Source of the DNA: Clostridia bacterium
GTDB lineage: Bacteria; Bacillota; Clostridia; Oscillospirales; CAG-382
Direction of reading: 5' to 3'
Length of the DNA: 8,060 nucleotides
NCBI GenBank assembly: GCA_017397605.1
Contig: JAFQII010000047.1
Location: 1 to 8,060, forward strand
The notes beneath the pieces are model-generated. The model had not been told where the DNA came from. It saw nothing but the letters and a program-made list of their open reading frames with translations, and made no database searches. This document shows, piece after piece, positions 1 to 6,856 of the stretch (the stretch's first letter is position 1; each line of letters starts with the position of its first letter). Position numbers and translations under genes: made by a program.

Positions 1-2
1 AG

Positions 3-95
3 TGCGCAAAATACCCCTATCAGGTTCATACACTGCGCCATTACACCGGCAAATTGACCGATATCCGTCCTCCCGAAACCGCATTCTATTTCTGA
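3..95 (+). CDS. C-terminal fragment of a convergent gene, function unknown
   Basis: The third plus-strand frame is open from the window edge to a TGA at 93-95, giving the last 30 residues of a protein whose start lies before position 1. The visible tail contains YPYQVHTLRHYTGK and ends IRPPETAFYF, a plausible protein-like composition. The stop sits only 6 nt before a hairpin that would work as a terminator in this direction, which supports a real gene ending here, convergent with the arg operon. Frame 2 also stays open from position 2 to 202 but runs straight through the hairpin, so I prefer frame 3. I do not recognise the family, and 30 residues are too few to name a function. Confidence 0.5.
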   Translation, partial: CAKYPYQVHTLRHYTGKLTDIRPPETAFYF

Positions 96-101
96 TCATC
101 A

Positions 102-133
102 AAAACGTACCTGCAAAAAAGCAGGTACGTTTT
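102..133. terminator. Bidirectional rho-independent terminator between convergent genes
   Basis: A perfect 13-bp inverted repeat (AAAACGTACCTGC at 102-114 and GCAGGTACGTTTT at 121-133) encloses a 6-nt A loop. Read on the plus strand the GC-rich stem is followed by TTTTCTT. Read on the minus strand it is followed by TTTTT. It can therefore end both the plus-strand gene stopping at 95 and any read-through from the arg operon. The structure is seen directly; its activity is inferred. Confidence 0.85.
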
Positions 134-144
134 CTTGGTTTCCG

Positions 145-177
145 AAAAATACCGCTGATAATCGATCAACGGTATTT
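145..177 (-). terminator. Rho-independent terminator of the arg operon, just after argF
   Basis: On the minus strand a stem of 13 pairs (177-165 with 159-147) closes a 5-nt loop and is followed by a run of five T. The only non-Watson-Crick pair is at 169/155. It is a G-U wobble in the minus-strand RNA but a C-A mismatch on the plus strand, so the hairpin is better suited to minus-strand transcripts. It begins 8 nt after the argF stop codon and is backed up by the hairpin at 102-133. Confidence 0.75.
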
Positions 178-185
178 GATACGTA

Positions 186-1175
186 TTATGTCTGCAGAGT
201 AGCCGCCATAACGGCCTTGATGGTATGCATGCGGTTTTCCGCCTCGTCAAAAACGATCGATGCATCGCTTTCAAACACTTCGTCCGTGACTTCCATGCAA
301 TCGATGCCGAATCTGTCGTGAATCTGCTTGCCGACCTCCGTGCCGAGATCATGAAATGCAGGGAGACAGTGCATAAAGCGGCATTGCTCTCCCGCAATAT
401 CCATCAGTTCTTTTGTAATGCGATACGGCGACAGATCTTTGATACGTTTTTCCCAGACCTCATCGGGTTCGCCCATAGAAACCCATACGTCGGTGTAAAG
501 CACGTGAGCGCCCACAACCGCCTCTGCGGAATTTTCGACAAAGGACAAGTTTGCACCCGTTTCGGCGGCAATCTTTTCACACGCGTCACGCAGGGACTTC
601 TCGGGGAAATATTCCGCGGGTGCGCATGCGACAAAGTCAATACCCATTTTGGCGCAGCCGACCATCAGCGAATTGCCCATGTTATAACGTGCGTCACCGA
701 GATAGACAAGCTTTTTGCCTTTCAAAGAGCCAAATTTCTCGCGGATGGTCAAAAAGTCCGCAAGAATCTGCGTGGGATGAAACTCGTTGGTCAATCCGTT
801 CCATACGGGAACACCCGCATGCTTTGCAAGCTCTTCGACAATTTCCTGTCCAAAACCGCGGTATTCAATGCCGTCATACATTCTGCCCAGGACACGCGCG
901 GTATCTGCAATGCTTTCTTTTTTGCCGATCTGCGATGCTTTGGGATCGAGATACGTTGCGTGCATGCCGAGATCATACGCCGCAACCTCAAAGCTGCAAC
1001 GTGTGCGCGTACTCGTTTTTTCAAAAATGAGCGCAATGTTTTTGCCCTCGCAAAGACGGTGCGGAATACCGTTTTTCTTTTTTTGTTTGAGGTCTGCGGC
1101 AAGATCAAGCAAATACTCGATCTCCGCGGGCGTATAATCCAATAATTTGAGAAAACTTCTGTTTTGAAGATTCAT
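186..1175 (-). CDS. argF: Ornithine carbamoyltransferase (ArcB / E. coli ArgI-like form)
   Basis: This cytoplasmic enzyme makes citrulline from ornithine and carbamoyl phosphate, the sixth step of arginine synthesis. The product is 329 residues, normal for the family. The carbamoyl-phosphate loop STRTR is at residues 55-59, HPTQ at 133-136, the ornithine-binding SMG at 233-235 (preceded by D229) and the catalytic HCLPA at 269-273. The segment after HCLPA (FHD, then [10 protein letters not shown] and [10 protein letters not shown]) matches the E. coli ArgI and ArcB branch rather than the shorter Bacillus ArgF. The ATG at 1175 is chosen because GAGGTGG lies 5 nt upstream; a GTG at 1184 in the same frame overlaps that site. 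It is the last operon gene, 12 nt after argD, and ends in TAA just before a terminator. An ArcB role cannot be excluded from sequence alone, but the operon context points to synthesis. Confidence 0.95.
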   Translation of the reverse strand: MNLQNRSFLKLLDYTPAEIEYLLDLAADLKQKKKNGIPHRLCEGKNIALIFEKTSTRTRCSFEVAAYDLGMHATYLDPKASQIGKKESIADTARVLGRMYDGIEYRGFGQEIVEELAKHAGVPVWNGLTNEFHPTQILADFLTIREKFGSLKGKKLVYLGDARYNMGNSLMVGCAKMGIDFVACAPAEYFPEKSLRDACEKIAAETGANLSFVENSAEAVVGAHVLYTDVWVSMGEPDEVWEKRIKDLSPYRITKELMDIAGEQCRFMHCLPAFHDLGTEVGKQIHDRFGIDCMEVTDEVFESDASIVFDEAENRMHTIKAVMAATLQT

Positions 1176-1180
1176 TGCAT

Positions 1181-1187
1181 CCACCTC
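1181..1187 (-). promoter_or_regulatory. Ribosome binding site that fixes the argF start
   Basis: GAGGTGG on the minus strand lies in the 12-nt gap between the argD TAA (1188-1190) and the argF ATG (1173-1175), with 5 nt of spacing. It rules against the in-frame GTG at 1182-1184, which lies inside this site. Confidence 0.75.
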
Positions 1188-2354
1188 TTATTCTGCACAG
1201 ACTGCAAGAAATGTATCGATTGCCTGTTTGAGCAAATCCATCGGAATGTTAAGTGCAGGCAAAAAACGTACCTTTGTTTTTGCAGTCAGACAAAGCACGC
1301 CGCGCTCGATGCATTTGCTCACGATCTCTTTGGCGGGTAAGTCGGTCTACACGCCGATCATCAAGCCCATGCCGCTGACCGATCGGACGCCCTTGGCACC
1401 TTGCAGTGCACGGAAGATATAATCGCTCTTTTCCTTGACTTCGGCAAGAAAAGCATTGTCGAGACGCTTCAGAACACTGATAGCGCCTGCACAACACACG
1501 GGATTGCCGCCAAACGTCGAACCATGATCGCCAAAGCGGAGCACATGCTGTACCTTTTCGCTCAAAAGCGTTGCGCCGAGCGGCAAACCGCCGCCGAGTC
1601 CTTTTGCGGTCGAAACAACGTCGGGCGTGATGCCGTAATGCATATACGCATACAGCTCGCCCGTCCTGCCGTTGCCCGTTTGCACTTCGTCAACAAGCAG
1701 CAGAATTTCTTTTTCTTTTGCATATGCGGCAAGTGCCTTGACGTAATCCGCGTCCAATGCATTGACACCGCCCTCGCCCTGCACGCATTCGATCATAATC
1801 GCAGCGGTCGGAAGCTTATCCGCAAGCGCTTTGATTGCATCGAGATCATTGGCGGGAGCATGGTAAAAACCGGGTGTCAAGGGCTGAAACAGCTTATGAA
1901 AATGCTCTTGACCCGTTGCGGCAAGTGTCGTCAACGTTCTGCCGTGAAAGCTGTTTTCCAGCGTGATGATCGCACTGTATTGCTCGCCTTTGGTCTCGGC
2001 GGCATACTTGCGGGCAACCTTGATGGCGCATTCGTTTGCCTCTGCGCCGGAATTCGAAAAAAACACTTTTTTCATGCCCGTCTTGTTGCAAAGCATCTCG
2101 GCAAGACGTGCACAAGGCTCGGTGTAATACAAATTTGACGTGTGCTGCAGCTTGCCGAGTTGATCGGTTACGGCTTTTTGCCAGATCGGGTCTGCGATTC
2201 CAAACGTATTGACGGCAATACCCGAGCCCATGTCGATATACTGTTTTCCGTCACTGCCGTACAAAAGCGAACCGTTGCCCGAAACGAGCTCTACGGGAAA
2301 ACGCGCGTAGGTGTTGGCAACATAGTTTTGGTCAATGTTTTGAATTTCACTCAT
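1188..2354 (-). CDS. argD: Acetylornithine aminotransferase, interrupted by one in-frame TAG
   Basis: This PLP-dependent class III aminotransferase converts N-acetylglutamate semialdehyde to N-acetylornithine using glutamate. Residues 1-335 are uninterrupted: SGAEANE at 102-108, VDEVQTG at 221-227, the PLP lysine K251 in STAKGLGGG and GSTFGGNP at 278-285. After MGLMIGV a TAG (1347-1349) falls where relatives usually have Glu. The same frame then continues for 52 residues of good ArgD tail (TDLPAKEIV, VRFLPALNIP) to TAA at 1188-1190. Full length is 388 codons, typical for ArgD. Termination at TAG would remove the end of the small domain, including R363 in VRFLPAL, equivalent to the substrate-carboxylate arginine of related aminotransferases, so a 335-residue product is probably inactive. 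The ATG overlaps the argB stop (ATGA), implying translational coupling. Nonsense mutation, sequence error and amber readthrough all remain open; if the TAG is real and read as stop, this is a pseudogene. Confidence 0.9.
1347..1349 (-). other. In-frame TAG codon inside argD
   Basis: Codon 336 of argD is TAG, with GTG before it and ACC after it. One base change from GAG (Glu) or CAG (Gln) would produce it. There is no frameshift, because both flanks are homologous in the same frame. Confidence 0.95.
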
Positions 2355-3223
2355 ACTTCACCGCCTGCGACAACCATCGTGCCCGCACCTTCGTCTGTCA
2401 GAAGCTCCATCAGAATCGCGTGCGGAACACGTCCGTCCATAATGATAACCTTTTTGACGCCGCGTTCGATTCCCTCGATACAGCAATCGACCTTGGGAAT
2501 CATACCGCCGCTGACAACGCCCTGCGTGATCAGTTCTTTCGCCTCATCGACCGTAACCTGCGGAATTAAAGTTTCAGGATTGTCCCGATCGCGCAAAATG
2601 CCCGCAATATCGGTCATCATAATCATATTTTCCGCATGTAAAGCACCTGCGATAAACGCCGCAGCCGTGTCGCCGTTGATATTATAACTGTTACCCTCGG
2701 CATCGCAACCGACAGTTGATACAACGGGAATATATCCTTTTTCCAGCAAATCGTTGATCGGTGCAATATTGACGTTGGTGATTTTTCCGACGTAACCCAG
2801 CTTGGGGTCTTTTGCGACCGCTTCGATCAATCTGCCGTCGATGCCCGAAATGCCCATCGCCTTGCCGCCGTTGCACTCCAAAAGGTTGACAAGCGTTTTG
2901 TTGACCTTGCCCGCAAGAACCATTTGTACAATATCGACCGTCTCTTTGTCGGTGACACGCAATCCGTCTACAAATTCCGGTTTTTTGCCCAATCTTGCCA
3001 TCAGATCACTGATCTCGGGGCCTCCGCCGTGTACCAAAACGATTCTGACACCGACAAGCCAAAGAAGCACAATATCCTCCATGACTTGGCTCTTGAGCTT
3101 TTCGTCAATCATTGCGTTGCCGCCGTATTTGACCACGACGGTTTTGCCGCTGTATTGCTTGATGTATGGAAGCGCTTGCGTCAGCACTTCCGCGCGCAAA
3201 GCATTTGAAAACTGTTCATGCAT
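2351..3223 (-). CDS. argB: Acetylglutamate kinase, probably arginine-inhibited type
   Basis: This amino-acid kinase family enzyme phosphorylates N-acetylglutamate with ATP, the second step and usual control point of the acetyl-cycle form of the pathway. The product is 290 residues. KYGGNAM at 32-38 carries the phosphate-binding lysine K33, followed by HGGGPEI at 65-71, GLRVTD at 87-92, NINGDTAA at 181-188 and SGGMIPK at 238-244 with the second conserved lysine. About 25 residues precede the first strand, forming a predicted N-terminal helix. The C-terminal HAILMELL...GAGTM (268-283) matches the signature of arginine-sensitive hexameric kinases, and E. coli's insensitive enzyme lacks the N-terminal helix. 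The ATG at 3223 is chosen because GGAG lies 9 nt upstream; a TTG at 3238 has no site of its own. It starts 18 nt after argJ. Its TGA overlaps the argD ATG. Confidence 0.96.
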   Translation of the reverse strand: MHEQFSNALRAEVLTQALPYIKQYSGKTVVVKYGGNAMIDEKLKSQVMEDIVLLWLVGVRIVLVHGGGPEISDLMARLGKKPEFVDGLRVTDKETVDIVQMVLAGKVNKTLVNLLECNGGKAMGISGIDGRLIEAVAKDPKLGYVGKITNVNIAPINDLLEKGYIPVVSTVGCDAEGNSYNINGDTAAAFIAGALHAENMIMMTDIAGILRDRDNPETLIPQVTVDEAKELITQGVVSGGMIPKVDCCIEGIERGVKKVIIMDGRVPHAILMELLTDEGAGTMVVAGGEV

Positions 3224-3232
3224 ACCATATTT

Positions 3233-3236
3233 CTCC
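3233..3236 (-). promoter_or_regulatory. Ribosome binding site that fixes the argB start
   Basis: GGAG on the minus strand, 9 nt before the ATG at 3221-3223, lies in the short gap after the argJ stop. The alternative TTG at 3236-3238 overlaps this site and has nothing resembling a binding site upstream. Confidence 0.65.
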
Positions 3237-3241
3237 AAACG

Positions 3242-4459
3242 TTATGTGCGGTAATCACCGTTGATCTTGACATATTCGTAGGTCAGATCACAGCCCCATG
3301 CTGTAGATACAGCATCGCCCTGATGCAAGTCAACGAGTATCTCAATCTCTTTTTCCAGCAGGATCTCCTTGGCAATTTCCTCTGAAAACGGGATACCGTG
3401 ACCGTCTTTGCAAACGTCAATCCTTCCTTTTGCGGAAACAAACGATACGTCGATCGTATTGACGTCAACCTCAACTCCGCTGTATCCGATCGCGCAAAGC
3501 ACACGGCCGAAGTTTGCATCCGCACCAAAAATCATCGATTTGACGAGACTGGAGCAAATCACGCTTTTGGCAACTGTACGCGCATCGTCGATACTGTTTG
3601 CACCGTTGACTTTGCATTCCAGCAAACGCGTTGCCCCCTCGCCGTCGCCTGCGATCAATCGACACAAAGAAACCGTAACGGCGTTAAGCGCTTTTTTGAA
3701 CGTATGATAATCTCTCAAAGGCTTTTCGATCGGCGTATTGCCGGCAAGGCCGTTGGCAAGGATGGAAACCATATCGTTTGTCGAGGTATCGCCATCAACA
3801 CTGACCATGTTAAACGTGTCTTTTACATCTCTGCGCAATGCGAGCGAAAGCATTTCTGACGAAATCGCAACGTCTGTCGTCAAAAAGACAAGCATGGTTG
3901 CCATATTGGGGTGGATCATACCGCTTCCCTTTGCAATTCCGCCGAGGCGGCAGATTTTCCCGTCGATCTCAAACTCCACCGCAACCTCTTTGACGATCGT
4001 GTCCGTCGTCATAATACCTTCTGCGGCAAGTAAGCTTCCGTCAGAGGATAATGCCCCAACCAACTCGGGAATACCCGCTTTGATCGGTTCCAGCGGCAAG
4101 GGCTCGCCGATGACACCGGTCGAAGCAACGATTACATCGTTTGCGGAAATACCCGTCTGAGCCGCAAGACACTCGCACATTGCGGTCGCTATTTCGATAC
4201 CGTCTGCATTGCAGGTGTTGGCATTGCCGCTGTTGCAAAGCATTGCCTGCGCCCTGCCGTCGGAAATATTTTGTTTGGTAACCGTCAGCGGTGCGCCTTT
4301 GACCAGATTGGTCGTGTAAATTGCCGCGGCACTTGCAGGCACTTCGCTGAAAATCAGTGAAAGATCGCGTTTGGTACGGTTTTTGCGGATGCCGCAATGT
4401 ACACCGCTTGCCGTAAAACCTTTTGCGGCACAGACGCCGCCTTTGATAAATGTATTCAT
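3242..4459 (-). CDS. argJ: Glutamate N-acetyltransferase / ornithine acetyltransferase, self-cleaving
   Basis: This enzyme moves the acetyl group from N-acetylornithine to glutamate, releasing ornithine and regenerating N-acetylglutamate. Some members also acetylate glutamate from acetyl-CoA. The product is 405 residues, usual length. GFTASGVHCGIRK near the N-terminus, STGVIGEPLP at 113-122 (oxyanion-hole TG) and KGSGMIHPNMATML at 177-190 are visible. Family knowledge places self-cleavage between A187 and T188, with T188 as the new N-terminal nucleophile of the beta chain. SVDGDTSTND and GDGEGATR follow in the beta chain. The ATG has AAAGGA upstream and starts 13 nt after argC. No argA or argE is in view, consistent with acetyl recycling. 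Whether it is bifunctional cannot be read from sequence. Confidence 0.97.
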   Translation of the reverse strand: MNTFIKGGVCAAKGFTASGVHCGIRKNRTKRDLSLIFSEVPASAAAIYTTNLVKGAPLTVTKQNISDGRAQAMLCNSGNANTCNADGIEIATAMCECLAAQTGISANDVIVASTGVIGEPLPLEPIKAGIPELVGALSSDGSLLAAEGIMTTDTIVKEVAVEFEIDGKICRLGGIAKGSGMIHPNMATMLVFLTTDVAISSEMLSLALRRDVKDTFNMVSVDGDTSTNDMVSILANGLAGNTPIEKPLRDYHTFKKALNAVTVSLCRLIAGDGEGATRLLECKVNGANSIDDARTVAKSVICSSLVKSMIFGADANFGRVLCAIGYSGVEVDVNTIDVSFVSAKGRIDVCKDGHGIPFSEEIAKEILLEKEIEILVDLHQGDAVSTAWGCDLTYEYVKINGDYRT

Positions 4460-4472
4460 GTCAAAATCCTTT

Positions 4473-5396
4473 TTATAAGCAAAGTCCTGTTGTTTCGTCC
4501 AGACCGAGATAAATGTTCATATTTTGAATCGCCGCACCCGAAGCGCCCTTGCCGAGATTATCGAATCTCGAAACCAGCAGGATCCGTTCATCGTTACCGC
4601 ATACGGTGATCTGCATGTCGTCCCTGCCGGAAAAAGCGTTTGCGGACAAGAATCCGCCTTCGTCGGCGTTTGTGTCAAAGTGCACAATCTTTCCGGTATA
4701 ATACTGCGCATACAAAGCACGGATATCCTCGATCGTACCGGTGAGGTCAGATGCAAAAACCGGAACAGTGACTTCCATTCCGCTATAAAAATCTCCTACA
4801 ATGGGGCAAAACGCAGGTGCAAACTCCAAAGAACAGGTTTTGACCATCTCCGGAAGATGCTTGTGCATCTGCGCCAACGCATATTGACGGGGTGCATCAA
4901 ACAGCTTATTCCGTTCGGTTGACTCATATTCGGCAATCATTTTTTTGCCGCCGCCCGAGTAACCCGTCAAAGAAAAGCACGAGAGCTTAGCATCTCTTTT
5001 TAACAAACCGTTTGACACCAAGGGTGCAATCAATGCGACAAAACCGCTCGCATGACAGCCCGGATTGGAGATCCTTTTGGAACACGCAATATGCCCGCGC
5101 AGCGAACCGATTTCCGCAAAGCCGTATGTCCAATCATCATCGGTACGGTGCGCGGTCGATGTATCGATCAATGCCACACCCGTATCTTTGGCAAGCTCTG
5201 CCGCTTCGATCGCGGCGGCATCGGGCAAGCAGAGAAAAGCCACATCCGCCTGTGCCATCGCCTCACGCCGTGCAGATGGATCTTTGCGCACTTCGTCAGG
5301 AAGAATGATACAGGAAATATCCTCTCTTGCCGCCAAACGCTCATGGATGCGAAGCCCGGTTGTGCCCGCACTGCCGTCTATAAAAACTTTTGTCAT
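4473..5396 (-). CDS. argC: N-acetyl-gamma-glutamyl-phosphate reductase, type 2 (short form)
   Basis: This NADPH-dependent enzyme reduces N-acetylglutamyl phosphate to the semialdehyde, third step of the pathway. At 307 residues it is shorter than the common type 1 enzyme (about 340). Its start, KVFIDGSAGTTGLRIHERL, matches the type 2 branch with the GTTG nucleotide-binding turn at 11-14. The catalytic cysteine is C114 in SNPGCHASGF. GYSGGGKKMIAEYE (145-158) and HKHLPEM with the likely catalytic His180 follow, and RFDNLGKGASGAA (277-289) lies near the C-terminus. The ATG comes 1 nt after the argH stop and its GGAGAAG binding site lies inside the last argH codons, so the two are probably translationally coupled. 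All key residues are present and the gene looks functional. Confidence 0.95.
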   Translation of the reverse strand: MTKVFIDGSAGTTGLRIHERLAAREDISCIILPDEVRKDPSARREAMAQADVAFLCLPDAAAIEAAELAKDTGVALIDTSTAHRTDDDWTYGFAEIGSLRGHIACSKRISNPGCHASGFVALIAPLVSNGLLKRDAKLSCFSLTGYSGGGKKMIAEYESTERNKLFDAPRQYALAQMHKHLPEMVKTCSLEFAPAFCPIVGDFYSGMEVTVPVFASDLTGTIEDIRALYAQYYTGKIVHFDTNADEGGFLSANAFSGRDDMQITVCGNDERILLVSRFDNLGKGASGAAIQNMNIYLGLDETTGLCL

Positions 5397-5397
5397 A

Positions 5398-6780
5398 TTA
5401 TACTTCTCCGTTTAAAAATGCATCAACATATGCAATCTGTCGATCAACGGATTGCACGGAGGTACCGCCCTCGGAAATACGCTTTTCAACACAGGTTTCC
5501 AACGCAATCTCGTGATACAGATCCGCATCAAACAGCTCGCTGTACGAGCGGTAGATTTCAAGCGGAAGTTCATCCAAAACCGTATTTTTGGCGATGCACT
5601 CCGCGACCAATTGTCCTGAGATCTTATATGCACTGCGGAAGGGCATACCCTTTTTGACAAGGTAGTCCGCAAGGTCCGTTGCATTGATAAATCCGCCCTG
5701 CGCCGCTTTTTTCATTCGGTCGGGCAATGCACGCATGGTGCGAAGCATCGGTGCCATGACTTTGAGACAATTGTGAACGGTCTCGACCGCGTCAAATACA
5801 CTCTCCTTGTCTTCCTGCATATCTTTGTTATACGCAAGCGGCAAGCCCTTGAGCGTCGTCAAAAGCGCCATCAAATCACCGTAAACGCGTCCTGTTTTGC
5901 CGCGGATCAGCTCTGCCATGTCAGGATTTTTCTTTTGCGGCATAATGGAGGAACCCGTGGTATACGCGTCCGAAAGCTCGACAAACTTAAACTCCCAGCT
6001 CGCCCAGAGAATCAACTCCTCCGATAAGCGCGACAGATGCATCATCAGCATCGCACAGTTGCTCAAAACCTCTACGCAAAAATCGCGGTCGGATACACCG
6101 TCAATACTGTTGAGCGAAATTCGGTCAAACCCAAGACGCTCTGCCTCAAACCGTCTGTCGGTGTCATAGGTTGTTCCCGCCAACGCACAGCAGCCGATCG
6201 GAGAGCAATTGATGCGTTTGCGCGTATCACCGAAACGTTCGATGTCGCGGATTAGCATCATCGCATATGCAAGCAAATGGTGGCCGAACGTGATCGGCTG
6301 TGCACGCTGAAGATGTGTGTATCCGGGCATGATCGTAGCACGGTTTTGTTTCGCCTGCTCCAGCAAAGCGGACAAAACATCCTTGATCTCCTCAACAAGC
6401 AAATCACTTTCGTCACGCAAAAACATACGCAAATCAAGTGCAACCTGGTCGTTTCGGCTTCTCGCGGTATGCAATTTCTTGCCGACGTCGCCGATACGCG
6501 CAATCAACTCCTGCTCGACAAACATATGGATATCTTCCGCACCCATATCAAACGGGAGCTTTCCGTTTTCGATATCGTCCAGAATCCCCGCGAGTGACTC
6601 GATCAAAAGGGATGCTTCCGCATCGGAAATAATCCCTTTGGCACCCAACATCGCCGCGTGAGCCATACTGCCCGTGATATCCTGTCGGTACATTTTGCTG
6701 TCAAAAGAAATTGACGAATTAAAGTCATCTTCAATCTGATCGGTATCTCCCGCAGTTCGGCCTGCCCACATTTTTGCCAT
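5398..6780 (-). CDS. argH: Argininosuccinate lyase
   Basis: This fumarase/aspartase-superfamily homotetramer splits argininosuccinate into arginine and fumarate, the final step. The product is 460 residues, normal length. MWAGR is near the N-terminus, TARSRNDQV is at 105-113 and PGYTHLQRAQP at 152-162 with the conserved His156. The superfamily signature GSSIMPQKKNPD is at 276-287, containing the catalytic serine on the mobile loop. The stretch PIGCCALAGTTYDTDRR (194-210) has two cysteines where many homologues have Ser-Gly in GSGALAG, a variation unlikely to affect catalysis. The ATG has GGAG 7 nt upstream. The gene follows argG after a 76-nt gap with a hairpin. The last codons (NGEV, TAA) also encode the argC ribosome binding site. 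Confidence 0.97.
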   Translation of the reverse strand: MAKMWAGRTAGDTDQIEDDFNSSISFDSKMYRQDITGSMAHAAMLGAKGIISDAEASLLIESLAGILDDIENGKLPFDMGAEDIHMFVEQELIARIGDVGKKLHTARSRNDQVALDLRMFLRDESDLLVEEIKDVLSALLEQAKQNRATIMPGYTHLQRAQPITFGHHLLAYAMMLIRDIERFGDTRKRINCSPIGCCALAGTTYDTDRRFEAERLGFDRISLNSIDGVSDRDFCVEVLSNCAMLMMHLSRLSEELILWASWEFKFVELSDAYTTGSSIMPQKKNPDMAELIRGKTGRVYGDLMALLTTLKGLPLAYNKDMQEDKESVFDAVETVHNCLKVMAPMLRTMRALPDRMKKAAQGGFINATDLADYLVKKGMPFRSAYKISGQLVAECIAKNTVLDELPLEIYRSYSELFDADLYHEIALETCVEKRISEGGTSVQSVDRQIAYVDAFLNGEV

Positions 6781-6813
6781 AATGTTTCTCCAAAATATAG
6801 TTGATTGATCGGG

Positions 6814-6844
6814 AAAAGTCCTGCGCAGTCAGCCCGCGCAGGAC
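6814..6844 (-). terminator. Stem-loop with short T run between argG and argH
   Basis: On the minus strand GTCCTGCGC (6844-6836) pairs perfectly with GCGCAGGAC (6826-6818) across a 9-nt loop, followed by TTTT and then CCCG. The 9-bp GC-rich stem is strong but the T run is only four long, so termination is likely partial. It may lower argH-to-argF expression relative to argG, or act as a processing or 3'-end stabilising site. The plus strand has no T run after the stem, so the element is oriented with the operon. Structure is seen; role is inferred. Confidence 0.5.
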
Positions 6845-6856
6845 CATAACAGTTTC

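Noticed and set aside
2..202. Plus-strand frame from the window edge through both hairpins
   Set aside because: It runs through a strong terminator structure and into argF; the neighbouring frame ending at 95, just before the hairpin, is more believable.
225..1145. 306-codon plus-strand open frame opposite argF
   Set aside because: It lies fully antisense to a confident argF, has no recognisable motif, and its composition is that of a reverse-complement shadow.
1182..1184. GTG as the argF start
   Set aside because: It sits inside the ribosome binding site of the ATG at 1175, and the ATG start matches family N-termini.
1347..1349. Pyrrolysine insertion at the argD TAG
   Set aside because: ArgD is not a known pyrrolysine protein, the position normally holds an ordinary residue such as Glu, and no pyl genes are in the window.
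1249..1497. Minus-strand frame spanning the argD TAG, considered as a frameshifted continuation
   Set aside because: The ArgD tail is encoded in the original frame directly after the TAG, so there is no frameshift, and this other frame shows no ArgD similarity.
1401..2138. 245-codon plus-strand open frame opposite argD
   Set aside because: It is antisense to conserved argD sequence and has no protein-like features; it arises from codon bias on the other strand.
6781..6856. Possible ArgR operator or internal promoter between argG and argH
   Set aside because: I saw no convincing ARG-box palindrome or paired -35/-10 elements; the AT-rich stretch near 6790-6810 is too weak to call.
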